Below are positions 7,856 through 16,830 of a stretch of DNA of 64,000 bases, piece by piece. A model generated the notes under the pieces. The model did not search any database, was not told the DNA's origin, and worked only from the letters and a program-made list of their open reading frames with translations. Every line of letters starts with the position of its first letter. Within the stretch, counting starts at the first letter, position 1. This DNA comes from Flavobacteriaceae bacterium EG-1. Its GTDB lineage: Bacteria > Bacteroidota > Bacteroidia > Flavobacteriales > Flavobacteriaceae. Made by a program: the position numbers and the translations under genes. Location of the stretch: NCBI RefSeq assembly GCF_009649685.1, contig NZ_WJPK01000002.1, positions 474,202-538,201 of the forward strand, given 5' to 3'.

Positions 7856-8053
7856 ATGAATCGTATAAAAGAGGTCTTAGAAGAAAAAGGTATAAAGCAA
7901 GTATGGCTAGCAGATAAGCTAGGCAAGAGCTTTAATACTGTAAATGGCTATGTGCAAAATCGTAACCAACCTAGCTTAGAGGTACTTTACGAAGTAGCTC
8001 AAATTTTAAATGTTGATGCAAAAGAACTTTTAGTCTCGAACAAAGAAGAATAA
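7856..8053 (+). CDS. Small XRE regulator, probable controller of the type I RM operon
   Basis: A 65-aa single-domain HTH_3 protein: 'KGIKQVWLADKLGKSFNTVNGYVQNRNQPSLEVLYEVAQIL'. The size and location, 14 bp upstream of hsdM on the same strand, match controller-type regulators that time the expression of methylase and nuclease after entry into a new host. Type I systems less often carry such a gene than type II systems. A 17-bp palindrome at 7788-7804 is its likely binding site. Confidence 0.75.
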   Translation: MNRIKEVLEEKGIKQVWLADKLGKSFNTVNGYVQNRNQPSLEVLYEVAQILNVDAKELLVSNKEE

Positions 8054-8067
8054 ATTTTAAAAACATA

Positions 8068-10830
8068 ATGAACAAACAACAACTAGCTGCCAAAATATGG
8101 GAATCTGCAAACCAAATGCGCTCCAAAATTGAGGCAAATGAATACAAAGATTACATCCTTGGCTTCATCTTTTATAAATACCTATCGGAAAAGCAAATAC
8201 AGTTCGCTAAAAATCAAGATTTCACCCAAGAGGATATTGAAGCTTTGAATGAAGAAGATACCGAAACGGTAGAGTTCATTAAAAAGAGTATAGGGTATTT
8301 TATCGCCTATGATGATTTGTTTAGTACTTGGATTAGTGCAGGCAAAGATTTTGACGTCTCCAACGTACGTGAAGCCCTTTCTGCTTTCAGCCGACTAATT
8401 AGCCCTAAGCACAAAAAGCTTTTTGATGGTATTTTTAATACGCTAGAAACAGGTTTAAGTAAACTTGGTGATACCGCTGCTAAACAAACCAAAGCCATTG
8501 CAGATTTGCTGCATCTAATTAAAGGCATTCCTATGGACGGTAAGCAAGACTATGATGTTCTTGGTTTTATCTATGAGTACCTTATTGAAAAGTTTGCAGC
8601 CAATGCTGGTAAAAAAGCAGGAGAGTTTTATACGCCACACGAAGTATCTGTATTAATCTCAGAAATCATATCTGACCATTTAAAAGACCGTAAGCAAATA
8701 GAGATTTACGATTCATGTAGTGGTTCTGCTTCGTTGCTTATTAATATTGGTAATAGTATTGCTAAGTATATGGATGATGAAAATAACATCAAATACTATG
8801 CACAAGAGCTAAAGCAGAACACCTATAACCTTACCAGAATGAACTTGGTAATGCGTGGTATTTTACCAACAAACATTCAGACCCGTAACGGAGATACGTT
8901 GGAAGACGATTGGCCATTCTTTGATGAAAACGACCCAATAGGTAGCTACAATACTTTGTATTTAGATGCAGTAGTATCTAACCCACCCTACTCACAAAAA
9001 TGGACATCTGCCAATAAAGAAGCAGACCCGCGTTATGCTCGTTTTGGTCTAGCTCCTAAGACCAAGGCAGATTTTGCCTTTCTATTACACGACTTGTACC
9101 ACTTAAAACCTGATGGTATAATGAATATTGTTCTCCCACACGGTGTGCTGTTCCGTGGTGGTGAAGAAGGTAAAATACGTAAACAACTTATTGAGAAAAA
9201 CCACATTGATTCCATAATTGGGTTGCCATCAGGTATATTTTTTGGTACGGGCATACCAACAATAATTATTGTATTGAAACAGAAGCGGGATAATACAGAT
9301 ACCTTAATCATTGATGCATCAAAAGGTTTTAAAAAAGATGGCAAAAACAACAAGCTACGTGCTAGTGATATTAGGCGTATTGCAGATGCGGTGCGTGACA
9401 GAGCTACGATACCTAAATTTTCTAGAACCGTTGAGCGTGATGAAATACGTAACAACGAGTACAACCTAAACATACCTCGTTATGTAGACTCTTCAGAGCC
9501 TACCGAAAAATGGGATATATACGCCTCTATGTTTGGCGGTATTCCCGTAAATGAGATAGATGAATTACACCAATATTGGGATGCCTTTCCAAACTTACGT
9601 GAAGCTTTATTTGAAAGAACTACAGAAGTTAACGCTAAGCTTAGAGTAACAGCTTTAAAAGAAAGTATCGTAAATCATGCTAATGTTACCACTTTTACAA
9701 AAGCATATACACAAGCATTTAAGGACTTTGATAAATACCTTACCCAGCGCTTAGTAAGCGACACAGCAGTAGTTAAGGTTAATAAAGAGAAAACCATTTT
9801 AAGCAATGATATTTTTAAGCGATTAGAAACCATACCGCTTATAGACAAATATGAAGCTTACCAACTGTTAGATGATAACTGGGAAACTATAAAGGTAGAC
9901 CTAGAAATTATACAGACCGAAGGCTTTGAGGCTACCAGAGTTGTAGACCCCAATATGGTCATAAAAAAGAAAAATGGTAAGGATACCGAAGTGCAAGATG
10001 GTTGGAAGGGACGTATTATGCCCTTTGATTTAGTTCAAGAACGATATTTAAGCAAAGAGCTTAAGTCGCTTTCTACAAAAGAAAATCGACTTACAGCTAT
10101 TACCTCAGAGATTGACGAAATTATTGAAGCCTTACCAGAAGAGGAAAAAGATAGTAGCCTTCTCAATGATAAAAGTGATGCCTTTGTAGCCAAGGAGTTA
10201 AACGAGGTGGTAAAAGAAGCCTATGCAGAGGTTGAAACCCCTGAGATAAATGCACTTAAAGCTTACCAAAAGTTACTAGACAATAAAGCACGTAAACCAG
10301 AGAAAGAAGCTTTTATAAAAGCCAACCAAGTAATACAATGGAACGCTATGGATGCTAATAAAGATGGTACCTATAGTAAAACTACCGTAAATAAATACCT
10401 GTCTCAATTGCAGAGTGTTTTTACATTTAAAGAAGACACTTTTGAGTACCAAGTAGTAAAAGCAAGCCAATTACTGATAGAGCAAAAGGACCTAAAAGCA
10501 AAAATTAAAAAAGAAGCTGCTGCACTCCACATGCTCACTAAAGAAACTATCGAAAATTTAAGCGATGCACAGGTAAATGACCTTCTTGAACATAAATGGG
10601 TACAACCACTAGTTAAAGCATTAGAAAATATGCCTGATGCCATTATAGATACGCTTTCTCGAAAGTTAAAGCAACTAGCAGATAAATATGCCACTACCTA
10701 TAGTGATGTAGCCAAAGATATTAAGCAAGCTGAAAACGAACTTGCAGGACTGTTGGACGACCTTACAGGAAACGAAGACGATTTAAAAGCTTTATGCGAG
10801 TTTAAGAACCTTCTAAAAACCGATGCTTAA
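8068..10830 (+). CDS. hsdM: Type I restriction-modification system, DNA methyltransferase subunit M
   Basis: Adenine-N6 methyltransferase of the HsdM2S/HsdR2M2S complex. Residues 1-155 are the HsdM_N helical domain; 'AGEFYTPHEVSVLI' at about 184-197 leads into SAM motif I, DSCSGSASLL at 215-224 (usual form DPxCGSGSLL; the second Gly of the loop is Ala221), and catalytic motif IV NPPY is at 305-308. At 920 aa it is much longer than the common 500-aa HsdM: residues about 500-920 form a long charged, helical, partly coiled extension that probably contacts HsdS or HsdR. Followed directly by hsdS; the ORFs overlap or abut. Confidence 0.93.
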   Translation: MNKQQLAAKIWESANQMRSKIEANEYKDYILGFIFYKYLSEKQIQFAKNQDFTQEDIEALNEEDTETVEFIKKSIGYFIAYDDLFSTWISAGKDFDVSNVREALSAFSRLISPKHKKLFDGIFNTLETGLSKLGDTAAKQTKAIADLLHLIKGIPMDGKQDYDVLGFIYEYLIEKFAANAGKKAGEFYTPHEVSVLISEIISDHLKDRKQIEIYDSCSGSASLLINIGNSIAKYMDDENNIKYYAQELKQNTYNLTRMNLVMRGILPTNIQTRNGDTLEDDWPFFDENDPIGSYNTLYLDAVVSNPPYSQKWTSANKEADPRYARFGLAPKTKADFAFLLHDLYHLKPDGIMNIVLPHGVLFRGGEEGKIRKQLIEKNHIDSIIGLPSGIFFGTGIPTIIIVLKQKRDNTDTLIIDASKGFKKDGKNNKLRASDIRRIADAVRDRATIPKFSRTVERDEIRNNEYNLNIPRYVDSSEPTEKWDIYASMFGGIPVNEIDELHQYWDAFPNLREALFERTTEVNAKLRVTALKESIVNHANVTTFTKAYTQAFKDFDKYLTQRLVSDTAVVKVNKEKTILSNDIFKRLETIPLIDKYEAYQLLDDNWETIKVDLEIIQTEGFEATRVVDPNMVIKKKNGKDTEVQDGWKGRIMPFDLVQERYLSKELKSLSTKENRLTAITSEIDEIIEALPEEEKDSSLLNDKSDAFVAKELNEVVKEAYAEVETPEINALKAYQKLLDNKARKPEKEAFIKANQVIQWNAMDANKDGTYSKTTVNKYLSQLQSVFTFKEDTFEYQVVKASQLLIEQKDLKAKIKKEAAALHMLTKETIENLSDAQVNDLLEHKWVQPLVKALENMPDAIIDTLSRKLKQLADKYATTYSDVAKDIKQAENELAGLLDDLTGNEDDLKALCEFKNLLKTDA

Positions 10831-10831
10831 A

Positions 10832-11998
10832 ATGGCAAAATTAAAGAAAAGCCCAGAAGTGCGGTTTGATGGTTATACTGAAGATTGGCAAGTTGAAGTT
10901 CTTGAGGATATTGCAGATATTGGAGATGGTTTACACGGAACACCAAATTATACAGAAAGTGGAAGTATATATTTTATCAACGGGAACAATTTGATTAATG
11001 GAAAAATTCATGTCAATAATGAAACTAAAAAGGTTGTACTAGAAGAACAGTCAATTGCCGATAAGGAGCTAAATCAGAATACAATATTACTTTCTATAAA
11101 TGGTACTATAGGTAATTTAGCCTTTTATCAAGGGGAAAGTGTAATGTTAGGTAAAAGTGTAGCCCACATTAAATTAAAAGTACCTTCAAAATTTTTTATT
11201 TATCATTATTTGAAAAGCCCATTTATTCAAAATTACTTTTTAGCTAATTTGACAGGTTCGACTATTAAAAATCTTGGATTAAAAACAATTAGAGAAACAG
11301 AAATATGGTCACCAAGTGAAGAAGAACAAATTTTATTAGGAACCTTCTTCGAAAATTTAGATAGTCTTATACAAAACCATAAAACCCAACTCACAAAACT
11401 CAAAAACCTTAAAAAAGCAATGTTAGTTAAAATGTTTCCTCAAGAGGACGCTACCGTCCCAGAGATACGTTTTAAGGGCTTTGATGGGGATTGGGAGTTT
11501 AGTTCTTTTGAAGATGTTTTCAATTACCACAGACCTGACCCTTATATAGTTACTTCAACGGAATATTCGAATGATTATAAAACTCCAGTTTTAACAGCGA
11601 ACAAGGCCTTTGTTTTAGGTTATACTTTAGAAAAGAATACCTTCAATCAAGAAAGTATAATCTTTGATGATTTCACTCTAGATTCTAAATACGTTGATTT
11701 CCCTTTTATGGTTAAATCTTCAGCCCTTAAAATACTAACGATTAAAGAAGTCAAAAAATTCGATTTATATTTTTCTTTTGAATTATTAAGAAATACAAAA
11801 ATTGAAGTTATGGGTCACGCGAGGCATTACATTGCTGTTGTTCAGCCTACCAAAGTTCTTGCACCAAAACTTGATGAGCAAATGAGGATTTCAAAATATC
11901 TCAAAAACCTTGATGATTTAATAGAAAACCACAACAAGCAACTCAAAAAACTCAACAACATTAAAAAAGCTTGCCTTAGCAAAATGTTTGTCGCATAA
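10832..11998 (+). CDS. hsdS: Type I restriction-modification system, specificity subunit S
   Basis: Determines the bipartite recognition sequence. Two target-recognition domains are visible, at about 1-150 and 205-345 (numbered from this start), each introduced by a 'PE(V/I)RF.G' segment and each followed by a near-identical helical spacer: 'NLDSLIQNHKTQLTKLKNLKKA' in the centre and 'NLDDLIENHNKQLKKLNNIKKA' at the C-terminus. This duplicated spacer is the classical HsdS design. I prefer the ATG at 10832 (MAKLKK), one base after the hsdM stop; an in-frame ATG at 10823 overlaps hsdM by 8 bp. No second hsdS or inverted cassette is present, so no sign of phase shuffling. Confidence 0.93.
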   Translation: MAKLKKSPEVRFDGYTEDWQVEVLEDIADIGDGLHGTPNYTESGSIYFINGNNLINGKIHVNNETKKVVLEEQSIADKELNQNTILLSINGTIGNLAFYQGESVMLGKSVAHIKLKVPSKFFIYHYLKSPFIQNYFLANLTGSTIKNLGLKTIRETEIWSPSEEEQILLGTFFENLDSLIQNHKTQLTKLKNLKKAMLVKMFPQEDATVPEIRFKGFDGDWEFSSFEDVFNYHRPDPYIVTSTEYSNDYKTPVLTANKAFVLGYTLEKNTFNQESIIFDDFTLDSKYVDFPFMVKSSALKILTIKEVKKFDLYFSFELLRNTKIEVMGHARHYIAVVQPTKVLAPKLDEQMRISKYLKNLDDLIENHNKQLKKLNNIKKACLSKMFVA

Positions 11999-12027
11999 AA
12001 CCAACCCAACTAGTACCGTTTATAATT

Positions 12028-15000
12028 ATGATTTTTAATAAAGAAAGTGATTTTGAAGAAGCTGTTATAGAAGCCTTATCGCATAAAGGTTGGGAAAGTG
12101 AGGTCATTAAAAACCCTACAGAAAAAGATTTACTAGATAACTGGGCAAGCATTCTCTTTGAGAACAACCGCGATATAGACCGCCTTAACGACCACCCACT
12201 TACAGAGGGTGAGATGCAACAAATATTAGAACAGGTAAACACCTTACGTACACCACTTAAGCTTAATGGTTTTATAAATGGTAAAACGGTAGCCATTACA
12301 AGAGATAATGAAAAGGACACTTTGCATTTTGGTAAAGAGGTAAGTCTTAAAATTTATGACCGCCACGAAATTGCTGCTGGGCAAAGTAGGTATCAAATAG
12401 CACAGCAACCACAATATAAAAGCAAGTCTAACATACTAGGCGATCGCCGTGGAGATTTGATATTGCTTATAAACGGTATGCCGCTTATACACATAGAGCT
12501 TAAAAAAAGTAATGTACCAGTAAGTCAGGCATACCATCAGATAGAAAAATACGCACGTGCTGGTGTCTTTACAGGCTTGTTTTCTTTAGTACAAGTTTTT
12601 GTAGCCATGGAGCCTAACGAAACAAGGTACTTTGCAAACCCTGGTCCAGATGGCAAATTCAATAAAGACTATTATTTTCAATGGGCAGATTTTAATAACG
12701 AGCCCATAAATTTATGGAGTGATGTAGTTACTTATTTACTCTCTATACCTATGGCGCATCAGCTTATAGGGTTTTACACCGTACCAGATACCAGTGATGG
12801 CGTACTTAAAGTAATGCGTAGTTACCAATATTACGCAGCAAGTGCCATAAGTGATAAAGTAGCAAAAACGGACTGGAAGAGTCGGCAAGCACTAGGCGGG
12901 TATGTATGGCACACTACAGGCTCTGGAAAAACAATGACCAGTTTTAAAAGTGCACAGCTTATAGCCAACTCAAAAGATGCGGACAAGGTAATTTTCTTAA
13001 TGGACAGAATAGAGCTTGGCACTCAATCTTTAAAAGAATACCGTGGCTTTAGTGATGACAATGAAGATGTACAAGCAACGGAGAACACTGGCGTTTTGGT
13101 AACGAAACTTAAAAGTGACGACCCAGCTAATACATTGATTGTTACGTCTATTCAAAAAATGAGCCTTATTACCGAGGAGGAAGGAACTAAAGGTGCAGAC
13201 ATAGCCATAATGAATAGTAAGCGTATTGTCTTTATTGTAGATGAAGCACACCGTAGCACCTTTGGCGATATGCTTATTACTATAAAAAAGACCTTTCCTT
13301 GGGCTATATTTTTCGGCTTTACAGGTACACCCATACAAGATGAAAACCAAAAGAAACTTAATACCACCGCTACTGTTTTTGGTGACGAGCTACACCGTTA
13401 CAGCATAGCAGACGGTATACGAGATGGTAACGTATTGGGTTTTGACCCATACAAGGTTCTTACCTATAAAGATAAAGACCTGCGCAGAGCGGTGGCCTTA
13501 GAGAAATCTAAAGCATCTAATGTAGAAGATGCTTTGGGCGATACAAAAAAGAAGAAAATATTTCTAAAGTATATGAACGATGTGCCTATGGCAGGTTCAT
13601 ATAATGATGCAGGTACCTATGAAACAGGCATAGAAGACCATTTGTCCAATGCCCAATATGACCGTGAACAGCACATTTCAAAGGTAGTAGAAGACATTTT
13701 GGACAATTGGCTGATCTTGAGTCAGAATGGAAAATTCCACGCCATATTTGCTACTAGCAGTATTCCTATGGCAGTACGCTATTATAGAACGTTAAAGCGT
13801 GTTAAACCAGACTTAAAGACCACAGCACTATTTGACCCTACTATTGATAATAATGGCAATTCTGAATACAAGGAAGATGCCTTAATTGAGGTTATTGAAG
13901 ATTATAACGAGCAGTACGACCAAGATTTCAAATTAGCGAACTATGCTAAAATGAAAAAGGACATTGCTTCAAGAATGTCACATAAAGCACCATACCTAAG
14001 AATAGAGAAAGAACCCGAGAAGCAATTGGACATTTTAATTGTAGTAGACCAAATGCTTACAGGTTTTGATAGCAAGTGGGTAAACACTTTATATATGGAC
14101 AAGAAAATGGAGTATGAAAACATCATACAAGCATTTTCACGTACCAACCGTCTCTTTAAACGTGATGAAAAACCACACGGTACCATACGCTATTACCGCA
14201 AGCCCCACACGATGGAGCGCAATATTAACGCAGCCATTAAATTATATTCTGGTGATAAAGTAACCGGCTTGTTTGTGGAGCGTTTACCTCATAATTTAAA
14301 AGCAATGAATGCGGTGTATGAGGAAATTGTACAACTATTTGAACTAGCAGGAGTTTCCAATTTTGAAAAGTTACCTGATGACCTTACGGAACGTGGTCGT
14401 TTTGCCAAGTTGTTTAATGCTTTTAATATGTATTTAGAGGCAGCCAAAGTACAACGTTTTACGTGGGATAAATTGGAACACACTTTTGGAGAAGGAAAAA
14501 AGAAAGAAACTATTACATTAGCTTTAGACAAACATACCTATGACATTTTAGTTTTGCGTTATAAGGAACTTTCAGGCTCTGGTGAAGGAGCAATGGGTTC
14601 TGGTGTTCCTTATGAGATTGAAGGACATATAACAGAAATAGATACGGGTAAAATTGATGCCGATTATATGAACTCTCGATTTGCAAAGTATCTAAAAAAG
14701 CTACAAGATGAAGCTATAAGTAAAGAAGAGGTACAACAAACACTTAACGAGTTACATAAGTCTTTTGCTAGCCTTACCCAAGAGCAACAGAAGTATGCTA
14801 ATTTATTCCTGCATGATGTACAGCGTGGTAATGTAAAGCTAGAAGCAGGCAAAACACTTAAAGACTACATTACACTTTACCAGTACAACGCTAAAAATGA
14901 CCAAATACGGAAAATAGCTACAGTATTAGGTTTAGATGAAGCTCGTCTACGTGGTATGATGGATGCAGGTCTTACAGCAAAAAATATCAATGAATATGGT

Positions 15001-15573
15001 AGGTTCTCAGACCTAAAGGATACTGTAGACAAGGAAAAAGCTAAGGATTATTTTGAAAAATTGGAAGGCAAAAAGCTGCCTCAGTTTAAAGTTAATATCC
15101 GTGTAGATAGTTTATTGCAGAGATTTATTTTGGAAAGTGGTTTTGATTTACCTAAAAAACATGAAAAACTTATGGAAAATGCAGGATTAGTTGTCTCCCT
15201 AATAAGAGGGGCAATGCAAGCCATTACATTTTGGCAATCGCAAAAAGATAGGAAAAAAGCAAAGCAAGCTTTGGTTGAAGCAAAGGACACGACAACAGAA
15301 TCTAGCACTGTTGATGAAGGTGTAAAATTGCAAAGTCTCATCCCACAATCAACTTTAGACTTAATGACCAATAGAGTGTACCAATGTTTTACTAATTATG
15401 AAGAGGTTTTGGATGATGAAAAATATTTACCAAAGCAAATTGACAATGCTACTTTAGCAATTATTGAATGTATTTGCTCTGAGTTAAGAAGAATTTATAT
15501 GTTAAATGGTAGTATGCCAACAACTACACTACAAAAGTATTGGGAACAGTATGGATGCGATAATAAACAATAA
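12028..15573 (+). CDS. hsdR: Type I restriction-modification system, endonuclease/translocase subunit R
   Basis: An 1181-aa ATP-driven DNA translocase with nuclease. The N-terminal PD-(D/E)XK centre is intact: D143 (RRGD) and E157-x-K159 (HIELKK). Walker A GSGKT is at 298-302, Walker B/motif II is 'VDEAHRS', and motif III is 'FTGTP'; later helicase motifs include 'DQMLTGFDSKWVNTLY' and 'AFSRTNRL'. The C-terminal ~350 residues are the helical HsdR part that docks on HsdM. All catalytic residues that I can check are present, so the system looks active. 29 bp after hsdS, 6 bp before the next gene. Confidence 0.93.
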   Translation: MIFNKESDFEEAVIEALSHKGWESEVIKNPTEKDLLDNWASILFENNRDIDRLNDHPLTEGEMQQILEQVNTLRTPLKLNGFINGKTVAITRDNEKDTLHFGKEVSLKIYDRHEIAAGQSRYQIAQQPQYKSKSNILGDRRGDLILLINGMPLIHIELKKSNVPVSQAYHQIEKYARAGVFTGLFSLVQVFVAMEPNETRYFANPGPDGKFNKDYYFQWADFNNEPINLWSDVVTYLLSIPMAHQLIGFYTVPDTSDGVLKVMRSYQYYAASAISDKVAKTDWKSRQALGGYVWHTTGSGKTMTSFKSAQLIANSKDADKVIFLMDRIELGTQSLKEYRGFSDDNEDVQATENTGVLVTKLKSDDPANTLIVTSIQKMSLITEEEGTKGADIAIMNSKRIVFIVDEAHRSTFGDMLITIKKTFPWAIFFGFTGTPIQDENQKKLNTTATVFGDELHRYSIADGIRDGNVLGFDPYKVLTYKDKDLRRAVALEKSKASNVEDALGDTKKKKIFLKYMNDVPMAGSYNDAGTYETGIEDHLSNAQYDREQHISKVVEDILDNWLILSQNGKFHAIFATSSIPMAVRYYRTLKRVKPDLKTTALFDPTIDNNGNSEYKEDALIEVIEDYNEQYDQDFKLANYAKMKKDIASRMSHKAPYLRIEKEPEKQLDILIVVDQMLTGFDSKWVNTLYMDKKMEYENIIQAFSRTNRLFKRDEKPHGTIRYYRKPHTMERNINAAIKLYSGDKVTGLFVERLPHNLKAMNAVYEEIVQLFELAGVSNFEKLPDDLTERGRFAKLFNAFNMYLEAAKVQRFTWDKLEHTFGEGKKKETITLALDKHTYDILVLRYKELSGSGEGAMGSGVPYEIEGHITEIDTGKIDADYMNSRFAKYLKKLQDEAISKEEVQQTLNELHKSFASLTQEQQKYANLFLHDVQRGNVKLEAGKTLKDYITLYQYNAKNDQIRKIATVLGLDEARLRGMMDAGLTAKNINEYGRFSDLKDTVDKEKAKDYFEKLEGKKLPQFKVNIRVDSLLQRFILESGFDLPKKHEKLMENAGLVVSLIRGAMQAITFWQSQKDRKKAKQALVEAKDTTTESSTVDEGVKLQSLIPQSTLDLMTNRVYQCFTNYEEVLDDEKYLPKQIDNATLAIIECICSELRRIYMLNGSMPTTTLQKYWEQYGCDNKQ

Positions 15574-15579
15574 GATAAA

Positions 15580-16518
15580 ATGAAGTTTAACCTAGGAACA
15601 AAAGTATTTGAATACTTAAAGGAAAATTCCGAAAAAAAATTCACTGCAAGAGAAGTTGCTACATGGATTCATGAGACTTTTCCAGAATACATTGAGAGAA
15701 AGAAAAACAGCTCTAAAGCTGCGGTAATACCTTTAAATGATGATGATGCTGTTATACAGCAAGTAGTCGCAGAAATAAGCTCTCAACGACCTAGATTACA
15801 AAAAAAGCATCCAGAACTTAAAACTACTGAAGGTCGCCCTAGAAAATACTATTATACAGACTCCTCAGATAGTGCAGAAGTAGAAAAAGCAGAGAACAAC
15901 AGTTTACTTCAAAACAATTCCGCTTCTTTAAAAGAACATGACTTATACCCAATGCTGAGTGAATTTCTTGTTTCACAATTAGAGGTATATAGTAAAAGAA
16001 TAGATGAAAAACGTTCAAAAAACTCTCATGGTCCACGAGGTAATAAATGGCTTTACCCTGATGTGGTGGGGCTTGAAGATTTAAGTGAAGGCTGGAATAG
16101 AGAGATAAAAGATTGTGTTAAAGAATATTCGGACAAAAAAACCAAACTATGGTCATTTGAAGTTAAAATTCTGGTCAACCGCTCAAATATAAGAGAAGTA
16201 TTTTTTCAAGCTGTTAGCAATTCATCTTGGGCAAATTTCGGTTATCTAGTTGCAAGCGAATTGGAAGGCACTGATACCCTAAAAGAACTACGTATATTAT
16301 CAAGTTTACACGGTATTGGCTTTATACTTTTAAATTCTGAAAACCCTTCAGAAAGTGAAATTACAATACCAGCTAAAGAAAAGTTAGATGTAGATTGGAA
16401 TACCGCTAATAGATTAGCAATGGAAAATAAAGACTTTATAGAGTACATCAAGAATGTGAGACAGTTTTACCAAACTGGAGAAATAAGAATACGAGACTGG
16501 GATATAGCGACCATTTAA
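15580..16518 (+). CDS. Winged-helix plus PD-(D/E)XK-like protein linked to the RM operon (COG2958-like)
   Basis: A 312-aa protein. Residues 1-92 look like a HARE/winged-helix DNA-binding domain ('KVFEYLKENSEKKFTAREVA', 'RPRLQKKHPEL.TTEGRPRKYYY'). After a Ser/Asn-rich linker, residues about 120-300 show a nuclease-fold pattern: P160-D161 (KWLYPDVVGLE), E194-x-K196 (LWSFEVKI), and a following helix with Q210 (FFQAVSNSSWANFGYL), which matches the order of PD-(D/E)XK catalytic residues. It starts 6 bp after hsdR, so it is made with the RM proteins. It may be an extra nuclease or a DNA-binding modulator; the resemblance to COG2958 proteins is from memory. Confidence 0.65.
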   Translation: MKFNLGTKVFEYLKENSEKKFTAREVATWIHETFPEYIERKKNSSKAAVIPLNDDDAVIQQVVAEISSQRPRLQKKHPELKTTEGRPRKYYYTDSSDSAEVEKAENNSLLQNNSASLKEHDLYPMLSEFLVSQLEVYSKRIDEKRSKNSHGPRGNKWLYPDVVGLEDLSEGWNREIKDCVKEYSDKKTKLWSFEVKILVNRSNIREVFFQAVSNSSWANFGYLVASELEGTDTLKELRILSSLHGIGFILLNSENPSESEITIPAKEKLDVDWNTANRLAMENKDFIEYIKNVRQFYQTGEIRIRDWDIATI

Positions 16519-16528
16519 ATATAAAAGC

Positions 16529-16783
16529 ATGAGAAAATTTAGAGACTTTTCACCTACCCTTACAGATTTAAAGGAATTTATGTTCGTTCAGAAAAAAGGA
16601 AATGAATTGGATTGTTATGAAGTAAAGATTTCAGATTACGACAACTTGGAAACACAAACCATCAATGGTCTAGTGTTAGAAGCTACTGAAATTAACGACA
16701 AAGTTATCTTTACAAAAACAACACCTAATGAGTATGTTAAGCTTAACCGAAAAGAAATAGAAGGCATTCCACTTTTACCATAG
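16529..16783 (+). CDS. Small hypothetical protein at the end of the RM operon
   Basis: An 84-aa protein without recognised family: 'MRKFRDFSPTLTDLKEFMFV', then alternating strands ending 'YVKLNRKEIEGIPLLP'. No signal or TM. Starts 10 bp after the winged-helix/nuclease-like gene and is closed by a strong hairpin, so it is the last gene of the RM operon. Size and beta-rich pattern would fit a binding partner or regulator of the neighbour; no direct evidence. Confidence 0.5.
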   Translation: MRKFRDFSPTLTDLKEFMFVQKKGNELDCYEVKISDYDNLETQTINGLVLEATEINDKVIFTKTTPNEYVKLNRKEIEGIPLLP

Positions 16784-16797
16784 TAGATTAAAAAAGT

Positions 16798-16829
16798 GAA
16801 TAGACCACCCTTTTATGGGTGGCCTATTC
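16798..16829. terminator. Strong bidirectional hairpin closing the RM operon
   Basis: Nearly perfect stem: GAATAG-ACCACCC (16798-16810) against GGGTGGC-CTATTC (16817-16829), 6-nt loop. It stands between the plus-strand RM operon and the converging DUF3871 gene and ends 1 bp before that gene's stop codon. Confidence 0.8.
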
Positions 16830-16830
16830 T

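Noticed and set aside
9033-9473. Antisense ORF of 146 codons inside hsdM (and similar long antisense frames in hsdR)
   Set aside because: Composition mirrors the coding strand (Ser/Leu/Ile-rich shadow), no family match, and it lies fully within a clear conserved gene.
10340-10380. EF-hand-like DANKDGTYSK in the HsdM extension
   Set aside because: Only the loop resembles a calcium site; the flanking helices and the final Glu are not convincing. Likely chance.
10832-11998. Phase-variable specificity (shuffling hsdS)
   Set aside because: No second hsdS, silent cassette, invertase or long inverted repeat in the element; the internal repeats are just the two conserved HsdS spacers, which diverge at DNA level.
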